From positions 1 to 11,967 of the forward strand of contig DAOVUP010000010.1 in assembly GCA_030632525.1 (NCBI GenBank): a DNA stretch of 11,967 bases, written 5' to 3'. The position numbers were made by a program, and so were the translations under genes. This document shows, piece after piece, positions 6,472-11,967 of the stretch (position 1 is the first letter of the stretch; each line of letters opens with the position of its first letter). The notes beneath the pieces were generated by a model. It was not told where the DNA came from and made no database searches. It saw only the letters and a program-made list of their open reading frames with translations. The DNA is from Desulfobacteraceae bacterium. GTDB taxonomy: Bacteria > Desulfobacterota > DSM-4660 > Desulfatiglandales > Desulfatiglandaceae.

Positions 6472-7101
6472 ATGCCAGACTACGAGGCACTAAAGACAAG
6501 GGTAGACGAACTGGCAGAAAGAGTCTGGGATGTGCCGGCCATTGAGGCCAGGTACAAAAAACTAACTGCGGAGGGGATGCCCAGGAAGACACTTAATCGG
6601 GATGAGATTTTGGTCAACAAACAGCAAATCCTCGATCGCGTTCAGCGGCGAGCCGAGGAATATAATTTTCTTGCACGGAATTGTGCCCGAGGTACCGCTC
6701 TTGCGTTGATGGAAGAATTCGGCTTGGGCAGTATGGAGATTATTAAGGCCTTGTCCCCGTTTCCCGGCATCGGCGGGACCGGGGAGATGTGCGGTGGTAT
6801 AACCGGTAGCCTGATTGCCTTCGGGCTCTATTTCGGCAGTGATGACATGCTGGATTTTGAAGCTGTCGGTGCAACGATTGATATCGCCCAAAAATTTATG
6901 GCCAACTTCAAAGACGAATTGGGTCATCAATTATGCGCTGAGATTCACGAACATGTGATATTTGGACGGTTTATGGATCCCGGGGCGAGTGAAGAGCATA
7001 TGAAGGCTTTCGCGGAGTCAAATGGATTTGAAAAGTGTGGTCTCGCTACGGGGACAGGCGCCAGGCTTGCCGCTCGGTTTATCGTCGAAAGCGTGGAGTG
7101 A
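6472..7101 (+). CDS. C_GCAxxG_C_C family protein (four-cysteine, putative redox or metal protein)
   Basis: A 209-residue protein resembling the C_GCAxxG_C_C family. Signature elements are 'NCARG' (C71), a glycine-rich loop 'PGIGGTGEMCGGITG' (98-112, C107), 'HQLCAEIH' (C155) and 'EKCGLATG' (C189). Family members share four such cysteines and are thought to bind a metal or redox cofactor, but no biochemical function is established as far as I know. The core GCA is read here as CGG, a small departure. The first 60 residues are helical and charged. The ribosome site AAAGGAGGT is strong and 67 bp separates it from the MoaD-like gene. Its position next to corrinoid methyltransferase genes suggests an electron-transfer or activation role, which is inference. 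Confidence 0.75.
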   Translation: MPDYEALKTRVDELAERVWDVPAIEARYKKLTAEGMPRKTLNRDEILVNKQQILDRVQRRAEEYNFLARNCARGTALALMEEFGLGSMEIIKALSPFPGIGGTGEMCGGITGSLIAFGLYFGSDDMLDFEAVGATIDIAQKFMANFKDELGHQLCAEIHEHVIFGRFMDPGASEEHMKAFAESNGFEKCGLATGTGARLAARFIVESVE

Positions 7102-7275
7102 AAGAATACGAATTTTAAGTCATCTGATCGCTTTGCGATTCTATAATAAGAAAACGATTTCGCACGCTACTATGTAGCTGCAAGTACCTTATTGCACAGA
7201 TGAGCGATCCTGATTTATTTTTTCCCTGTGCAAGGCGCTTTATTAACTTTTTTCAAAGGATAGGAGGTTATAGGT
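7102..7275. promoter_or_regulatory. Regulatory leader before the corrinoid gene, with inverted repeat and possible promoter
   Basis: The 174-bp gap contains TTGCACAG (7192-7199) and CTGTGCAA (7226-7233), perfect 8-bp complements with a 26-nt loop. A possible sigma-70 promoter sits between them: TTGCAC (7192-7197), 16 bp, then TTTATT (7214-7219) with an extended TG at 7211-7212. Transcription would begin near the right arm, so the arms could be an operator flanking the promoter or an RNA hairpin. A smaller hairpin ATCGC-TTT-GCGAT (7127-7139) follows the previous gene but lacks a T-run. TATAAT at 7142-7147 has no good -35. I see no cobalamin riboswitch. AGGAGG precedes the next start. Confidence 0.35.
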
Positions 7276-7911
7276 ATGTCAGGGGAATTAGCAAAATTAC
7301 TATCTGATTTGAAGGAACCTGAGGCCTTAGCATTCGTTGAAAAGGCCCTGGGAGATGGGGTTGACCCTGTGGAACTTTTAGGGGATGCCAAGGAAGGCAT
7401 GAATATCGTAGGCCAGCGATTTGCCGATTCAGATTATTTTATCCCGGATCTTGTTTTTTCCGGGGAAATCCTCAAGGGCATCGTCGCAATCCTCGAACCC
7501 CACCTTAAGAGCGACAAAGGTGAAGAGGCTAAACGGCTGGGAAAGGTCATTATCGGGACTGTGGCCGGAGATATCCATGACATTGGAAAGGACCTTGTTA
7601 CCTTTATGCTCGATGTCAGCGGATTTGAGGTCTTTGACCTGGGCATCGATGTGCCAGTGCAGAAATTCGTGGATGCGATCAAAGAGACCGGCAGCAAGGT
7701 GGTCGGACTGAGCGGATTTCTGACTCTGGCATTTGATTCCATGAAGGAGACCGTTGACGCAATAAAGGAGGCCGGGCTGCGAGACGATGTAAAAATCATG
7801 ATCGGAGGTGGCCAGATGGACGAACAGGTCAAGGATTTTGCCGGTGCGGACGCCTATGGAAAAGATGCAATGGAGGCTGTTAAACTGGCCCAAGGCTGGA
7901 TAGGAGGGTAA
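7276..7911 (+). CDS. Corrinoid (cobalamin-binding) methyltransferase shuttle protein, MtaC/MtbC-like
   Basis: A 211-residue cytoplasmic corrinoid protein. Residues about 1-85 form the four-helix B12-binding cap ('GMNIVGQRFADSDYFIPDLV' is typical). Residues 88-211 form the Rossmann-like B12 domain: DIHDIG (99-104) supplies the D-x-H-x2-G motif whose His101 ligates cobalt in the base-off mode, 'GLSGFLT' (144-150) and 'IGGGQ' (176-180) complete the lower-ligand pocket. The Co(I) form accepts a methyl group from a substrate-side methyltransferase and passes it on. Length matches MtaC, MtbC, MttC and the O-demethylase corrinoid proteins. The ribosome site AGGAGG is ideal. Only 4 nt separate it from the URO-D-like methyltransferase, its probable direct partner. 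The corrinoid domain alone does not reveal the substrate. Confidence 0.93.
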   Translation: MSGELAKLLSDLKEPEALAFVEKALGDGVDPVELLGDAKEGMNIVGQRFADSDYFIPDLVFSGEILKGIVAILEPHLKSDKGEEAKRLGKVIIGTVAGDIHDIGKDLVTFMLDVSGFEVFDLGIDVPVQKFVDAIKETGSKVVGLSGFLTLAFDSMKETVDAIKEAGLRDDVKIMIGGGQMDEQVKDFAGADAYGKDAMEAVKLAQGWIGG

Positions 7912-7915
7912 AGCA

Positions 7916-9268
7916 ATGGAAAAAAAATGGGAAGAGATGTCTTCAGATGAAAAGCAGGAGGCGCAGTTTCAAAAGCTGCTTGCGCCGAAAGACCCTGAGG
8001 GGAATGACCTCAAGTTCCAAAGCCCGGAAGCGGATGCTAACTACAAAGCAAGCATAAACAGAATAAAAGACGCCATTCAACTTAAAAAGACTCCGGACAG
8101 CGTACCGGTCACTATACTTCCGAGTATGTTCCCTTATATTAATGCCGGGATGACTGTTGAAGAGGCCATGTATGACTACGATAAATGCACCTCGGCCTTT
8201 AAAAAATTCATTTTGGAATTTAAGCCGGATATGAATATAGGCGCTTCAGCACCGGGACCGGGAAAGTTCTATGAAATTCTTGACTACAAGCTATATGCCT
8301 GGCCGGGCCACGGCGTCGCGCCTGAACATAGCTACCAGTGCAAGGAAGGGGAATACATGACCGCGGATGAATATGATCTCCTGATGACCGACCCGTCATT
8401 TTACTTCAGAAATTTCTACCTGCCGCGCGTATTCGGAGCGTTAGAGGGATTCACGATGCTCCCCCCGCTCACCGGCATACTTGAAATGTATGGGGTTGCC
8501 TTTAATTTTATACCCTATGCACTACCCCCTGTTCAGGCTACCTTTAAGGCCCTTTTTGAGGCTGGAGCGGAAGCCCTGAAATGGGCGATGGCTATGGGTG
8601 GTTCAGATATTGAGCTGAAATCACTAGGATTTCCGAATATCCTCGGCGGATTTACCAAGGCACCATTTGATGTAATAGGCGACACCCTTAGGGGCACCAA
8701 AGGGATCATGCTGGATATGTACCGGCAGCCCGATAAGCTTCTTAAGGCCATGGAGGCATTAGTCCCTATCATGATCGGTATGGGAATAGGCGCTTCACAA
8801 CAGACCGGAAATCCCTTGATATTCATGCCCCTCCATAAGGGTGCTGATGGTTTCCTGTCCGACGAGCAGTTCAAGAAATTCTACTGGCCCACCTTTAAAC
8901 AGGTCATATTGGGCTTAATTGAGGGGGGATGCATACCATTTCCTGCGCTTGAGGGGTCTTGGGGCTCGCGTCTGAAAATTATCCAAGACATACCGAAAGG
9001 CAAGACGGTATGGATGGTTGACCAGTCAGATATGGCGAAAGTCAAGGAAACATTGGGTAAGAATGCTTGCCTCATCGGCAACGTGCCCTCCTCCATGTTG
9101 AAATTAGGTACACCCGATGAAGTGAAAGACTACTGCAAGAAACTCATCGATACTGTTGGTAAAGGCGGTGGTTTTATTATGGGCAATGGTGCGTTTTTCG
9201 ATGAGGCAAAACCGGAAAATATAAAGGCTATGGTTGACTTCACAAAGGAATACGGCATTGATAAATAG
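7916..9268 (+). CDS. Uroporphyrinogen decarboxylase-superfamily methyltransferase, divergent zinc site
   Basis: A 450-residue URO-D-fold protein, about 100 residues longer than MtaA/MtbA, mainly from an N-terminal extension. The second half follows the superfamily: 'GGSDIELKSLGFPNILGG' (228-245), 'MPLHKGADGFLSDEQFKKFYWP' region (304-325), 'CLIGNVPSSMLKLGTPDEVK' (385-404), and 'GGGFIMGNGAFFDEAKPENIKAMV' region (417-440). In MtaA/MtbA, which demethylate corrinoid proteins onto coenzyme M, zinc is held by an HxC pair and a later Cys. Here those positions read PALEGSW (343-349) and GNGAFFDE (423-430), without either. It is not heme-biosynthetic HemE, which lacks this corrinoid context. As the only substrate-side candidate in the operon, it probably transfers a methyl from substrate to the corrinoid protein. 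The substrate is unknown. Ribosome site AGGAGGG. Confidence 0.82.
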   Translation: MEKKWEEMSSDEKQEAQFQKLLAPKDPEGNDLKFQSPEADANYKASINRIKDAIQLKKTPDSVPVTILPSMFPYINAGMTVEEAMYDYDKCTSAFKKFILEFKPDMNIGASAPGPGKFYEILDYKLYAWPGHGVAPEHSYQCKEGEYMTADEYDLLMTDPSFYFRNFYLPRVFGALEGFTMLPPLTGILEMYGVAFNFIPYALPPVQATFKALFEAGAEALKWAMAMGGSDIELKSLGFPNILGGFTKAPFDVIGDTLRGTKGIMLDMYRQPDKLLKAMEALVPIMIGMGIGASQQTGNPLIFMPLHKGADGFLSDEQFKKFYWPTFKQVILGLIEGGCIPFPALEGSWGSRLKIIQDIPKGKTVWMVDQSDMAKVKETLGKNACLIGNVPSSMLKLGTPDEVKDYCKKLIDTVGKGGGFIMGNGAFFDEAKPENIKAMVDFTKEYGIDK

Positions 9269-9272
9269 ATAC

Positions 9273-9293
9273 CCCCGGCTATGTGGCCCGGGG
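9273..9293 (+). promoter_or_regulatory. GC-rich hairpin between methyltransferase and activase genes
   Basis: CCCCGG (9273-9278) and CCGGGG (9288-9293) can form a 6-bp all-GC stem with a 9-nt loop. No T-run follows, so it is probably not a terminator. It begins 4 nt after the methyltransferase stop and ends 25 nt before the preferred activase start. It may lower expression of the activase, needed only in small amounts, relative to the upstream genes. An in-frame GTG (9283) lies in the loop. Confidence 0.4.
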
Positions 9294-9318
9294 TCCTCTG
9301 CCGATTGTTGATAGAAAC

Positions 9319-11151
9319 ATGGGCGATCATCAGATAGAATTTCAGCCTGTTGGCAGGCGGGCGCCATGCCCTGCCGGGGAAACCCTTTTGGACTGCGCAC
9401 GTAGGCTGGGTGTTGAGTTGGTCAGTATCTGCGGCGGTATCGGAAAATGTAAAGGCTGCAAGATAAGGGTCATGGAAGGAAGGTTCTCGGAAGTAACTCC
9501 TGCCGAGCAGAAGGCCTTTACCGAAGAGGAGCTGGAGAGCGGCTGGCGTTTGGCCTGTCAGGCATACCCACAAAAAGATTGCAGGGTGAATGTACCCCCG
9601 GAATCCGTGGGTACGCAGCAACGCCTCCAGGTTGAGGGCTGGGATGTAGATGTTCCTCTTGACTCCCCTATTAAGTCCTTTGCCTGCAAACTTGAACCGC
9701 CCTCTTTAACGAAGCCTGTGGCAGATGCGGAGAACCTGCTCGAAAAAATAAGTGCTCTCGGCCCTATACATTTGGATATCCGCGTCTTGAGGGACCTTTC
9801 TACGCGGCTTCGGGAATGGAATTGGAGCTTAACGGCACACATTCAAAACCGGGAACTGGTCGCTGTCAGCCCTCCTGGTTCCCACCCGCTTGGTCTGGCC
9901 GTTGACCTGGGCTCAACCAAAATAGCAGGGTACCTGATTGCTTTGGATACAGGAGAGAGACTGACCTCACAGGCGATCATGAATCCCCAGATCAGCAAAG
10001 GCGAGGATATCATTACGCGAATCAATTTTGCGATTCGATCGTCGGACGGGCGGACCCTGATGGCAAATATGGTCAGAGAAGGGCTGATGGAGTTAGCGGG
10101 GGACCTATGTGCTGAAGTAGGCGCTGAAACCGGAGATATTCTGGAGGCCGTCATTGTCGGCAATACGGCCATGCACCACATGATGCTGGGCCTGCCTGTC
10201 CGTCAACTGGCCATATCTCCCTTTGTATTAGCCGTAAGCGGGGAGCTAAACGTCAGGGCCAGGGACATAGGATTAGATTTCGCTCCGGGAGCCCAGGTTT
10301 ATTTCCCCCCCAACATTGCGGGCTTTGTGGGTGCCGATCACGTGGCTGTCCTGACGGCCACGGCCGAAGAGTGGGCTCGTGAGAACGTAATCATTCTTGA
10401 TATCGGCACCAATACGGAGATATCACTGATAGCACGGGAAAAGATAACGAGCACCTCCTGCGCTTCCGGCCCTGCGTTTGAAGGATATCAAATAAGAGAT
10501 GGTGTGAGGGCCTCTCCAGGGGCCATCGAGAAAGTATATCTGTGGGGAGAGGATGTCGGTTATAAGACCATTGATGATGCGGAGCCCATCGGTATTTGCG
10601 GGTCAGGGATATTGGATGCTGTCTCGCAGCTTTATCTGGCCGGCGTGCTGGACAAGGGCGGCCGAATGCAGGAAGGTTCACATTCCCGTGTGGTCAAGAA
10701 AAATGGCCGTTTAGAATTTATCCTTGTTCCCAAAGAGGAGGATCGGAGGGGCCCTGAGATCTCCATCACCCAGAAGGATGTGCGTGAGATCCAGCTGGGC
10801 AAGGCCGCCATTCAGGCCGCGCTGGAAATCCTTGTGGAACAAGAAGGCGTTTCCGAAAAGGAAATCCATAAAGTCATTATCGCCGGTGCCTTTGGCAGTT
10901 ATATAGACATTTCCAATGCGATAGCCATAGGCATGCTGCCTTCCTTTCCCCTCAGCAGGTTCCATCAGGTGGGAAATGCGGCGGGTATAGGTGCCAAGCT
11001 TTTTCTGTTGTCTTCCGCCAAACGGAAAGCGGTCTGGGATTTGCTGTCGCGAGTAAAATATCTTGAATTAGCGGGCACACCGGAATTTAGTGAAGCCTTC
11101 ACCCGTGCCTGCTTGCTCGAACCATATCATCTAAATCTGAATGCCGGATGA
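9319..11151 (+). CDS. Reductive activator of corrinoid enzymes ([2Fe-2S] ferredoxin plus ASKHA/DUF4445 domain)
   Basis: A 610-residue corrinoid activase (RACE, DUF4445 type). Residues 1-100 form a [2Fe-2S] ferredoxin domain with ligands C38, C44, C47 and C80 (CGGIGKCKGC, then LACQ). After a linker, an ASKHA-fold ATPase spans about 190-580: phosphate-1 loop 'DLGSTK' (196-201), second 'DIGTNTE' (361-367), adenosine-side 'GICGSGILD' (425-433) and 'AGAFGSYI' (522-529). Known members reduce adventitiously oxidised Co(II) corrinoid back to Co(I) using ATP. This domain order matches the acetogen activases with one plant-type cluster, not methanogen RamA, which carries [4Fe-4S] clusters. I chose ATG 9319 because homologues begin at 'MxDHxxxFQPxGRR'; an in-frame GTG at 9283 would add 12 unrelated residues inside a hairpin. 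The ribosome site is weak, suiting a low-abundance protein. Confidence 0.9.
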   Translation: MGDHQIEFQPVGRRAPCPAGETLLDCARRLGVELVSICGGIGKCKGCKIRVMEGRFSEVTPAEQKAFTEEELESGWRLACQAYPQKDCRVNVPPESVGTQQRLQVEGWDVDVPLDSPIKSFACKLEPPSLTKPVADAENLLEKISALGPIHLDIRVLRDLSTRLREWNWSLTAHIQNRELVAVSPPGSHPLGLAVDLGSTKIAGYLIALDTGERLTSQAIMNPQISKGEDIITRINFAIRSSDGRTLMANMVREGLMELAGDLCAEVGAETGDILEAVIVGNTAMHHMMLGLPVRQLAISPFVLAVSGELNVRARDIGLDFAPGAQVYFPPNIAGFVGADHVAVLTATAEEWARENVIILDIGTNTEISLIAREKITSTSCASGPAFEGYQIRDGVRASPGAIEKVYLWGEDVGYKTIDDAEPIGICGSGILDAVSQLYLAGVLDKGGRMQEGSHSRVVKKNGRLEFILVPKEEDRRGPEISITQKDVREIQLGKAAIQAALEILVEQEGVSEKEIHKVIIAGAFGSYIDISNAIAIGMLPSFPLSRFHQVGNAAGIGAKLFLLSSAKRKAVWDLLSRVKYLELAGTPEFSEAFTRACLLEPYHLNLNAG

Positions 11152-11234
11152 CACTGAGGCCCATGGAGCCATGATGTATTGGACTTTTTGAAAATTCAGG
11201 CTATGTCCTTCGTGGAGCGTCAAGGAGGAAACTT

Positions 11235-11967
11235 ATGCTAATAATCGGTGAACGGATCACTACAAGCCGTAAACCGGTAAACAAAGCCGTGGCCGATAGG
11301 GATTCAGCATACATTCAGGCGGACGTGATGTTCCAGATAGACTCCGGGGCCGATCTGATCGATGTTAACGCCGGATCCCGCCGAAATTCCGAGGTGGATG
11401 ACCTGTTGTGGCTCATTGAGGTTATACAGAGTGCCTTACCACAGGTCAGGCTCTGTATCGACAGCCCTAATCCGGACAGCCTGAAGGCTGTCTTGAATCA
11501 GGTTAAACATCCGCCCATGCTCAACTCGACAACACTGGAAAGGTCCCGTTTTGAGGCTATGGCACCGATAATCCAAATGAGGGATTGCGATATCGTGGCC
11601 CTCTGCATTGATGACCGGGGCATTCCCAAGAGTGCGGAGCAGGCCTTGGAAAACGCCGGCCGAATCATTTCAGATCTGGAGAAACTGGACGTCAAGCGGG
11701 AGAGAATCTATTTGGATCCTGTTATTCAGGCAGTCAGCACCAATACGAATGCGTCATTAATGGTCCTTGAGACAATGGATCGGATTCGACAGGAATTGGA
11801 GGGGGTCAACGTCATCTGCGGTTTATCCAACATCTCCTTTGGCTTGCCGAACAGGAAATTTTTAAACCAGACCTTTATGAGCATGGCGATTGCAAAAGGG
11901 TTGGACGTCGCCATCATCAATCCACTGGATAAGAAGATGAGGGCCAATATCATTACGGCGGAAGCCC
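11235..11967 (+). CDS. Pterin-binding (tetrahydrofolate) corrinoid methyltransferase, AcsE/MetH-type (partial)
   Basis: The first 244 residues of a dihydropteroate-synthase-fold methyltransferase; the frame is open at the right edge, and family members are about 260-300 residues, so little is missing. It begins 'MLIIGERITTSRKPV', with 'GADLIDVNAGSRR' around 38-50, 'RLCIDSPNP', 'LDPVIQAVSTN', and 'CGLSNISFGLPNR', motifs found in AcsE, MetH pterin domains and O-demethylase methyltransferase II proteins. They position the pterin and methyl group for exchange with cobalt. Its expected job is to take the methyl from the corrinoid protein to tetrahydrofolate. The ribosome site CAAGGAGGAA is strong; TCCTT at 11206-11210 could pair with its AAGGA and partly occlude it. 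It follows the activase by 83 bp. Confidence 0.9.
   Translation, partial: MLIIGERITTSRKPVNKAVADRDSAYIQADVMFQIDSGADLIDVNAGSRRNSEVDDLLWLIEVIQSALPQVRLCIDSPNPDSLKAVLNQVKHPPMLNSTTLERSRFEAMAPIIQMRDCDIVALCIDDRGIPKSAEQALENAGRIISDLEKLDVKRERIYLDPVIQAVSTNTNASLMVLETMDRIRQELEGVNVICGLSNISFGLPNRKFLNQTFMSMAIAKGLDVAIINPLDKKMRANIITAEA

Noticed and set aside
7102..7275. A cobalamin riboswitch before the corrinoid gene
   Set aside because: The gap is short and I find no B12-box-like core; the visible structure is a simple inverted repeat.
7429..7893. Long minus-strand open frames opposite the corrinoid gene (154 and 132 codons)
   Set aside because: They are antisense to a strongly conserved corrinoid protein, have low-complexity composition and show no recognisable domains.
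7916..9268. Heme-biosynthetic uroporphyrinogen decarboxylase (HemE)
   Set aside because: Length is 450 rather than about 350 residues, the protein is embedded with corrinoid, activase and pterin methyltransferase genes, and the N-terminus does not show the HemE arginine-rich substrate motif.
9130..9621. A 163-codon minus-strand frame opposite the methyltransferase/activase junction
   Set aside because: It spans two real gene ends on the opposite strand and carries no motif; it is explained by coding-strand codon bias.

Overview
All genes run on the + strand and read as one metabolic island: an SDR oxidoreductase, a complete branched-chain-amino-acid-type (HAAT/Liv) ABC importer, two small accessory proteins, and a corrinoid-dependent methyl-transfer module. 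Moderate G+C, strong AGGAGG ribosome sites, a corrinoid activase, a pterin methyltransferase of the AcsE/MetH type and the Liv-plus-corrinoid arrangement suggest a strict anaerobe. A syntrophic or sulfate-reducing Desulfobacterota, or an acetogen-like bacterium, would fit. That placement is inference; the window holds no taxonomic marker.

Layout. 1-126 is the 3' end of an unidentified gene. 201-251 is a 16-codon stub with a perfect ribosome site that looks like the beginning of a lost gene, possibly a TPP enzyme, followed by an AT-rich stretch. 375-1196 is an SDR dehydrogenase. 1457-6057 encodes the importer in the order binding protein, LivH, LivM, LivG, LivF. A 50-bp inverted repeat separates the binding-protein gene from livH. 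After livF come a possible 32-aa coupled peptide (6057-6155), a MoaD/ThiS-like protein ending in Gly-Gly (6165-6404) and a C_GCAxxG_C_C-family protein with four spaced cysteines (6472-7101). A 174-bp intergenic region with an inverted repeat and a possible promoter leads into the methyl-transfer module: corrinoid protein (7276-7911), URO-D-superfamily methyltransferase (7916-9268), [2Fe-2S]/ASKHA corrinoid activase (9319-11151) and a pterin-binding methyltransferase that runs off the window (11235-11967).

Working model. The importer brings in a small organic solute. The URO-D-like protein moves a methyl group from it to the Co(I) corrinoid protein. The pterin-binding methyltransferase passes the methyl to tetrahydrofolate (or another pterin) for the methyl branch of C1 metabolism. 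The activase rescues oxidised Co(II) corrinoid with ATP. The methyl donor cannot be read from sequence; a methoxylated aromatic acid or other methylated compound is plausible. The most notable point is that the URO-D protein lacks the HxC...C zinc ligands of MtaA/MtbA-type enzymes, so it is probably a substrate-side methyltransferase of a divergent clade. No RNA genes, CRISPR arrays, complete transposons or convincing intrinsic terminators were seen.
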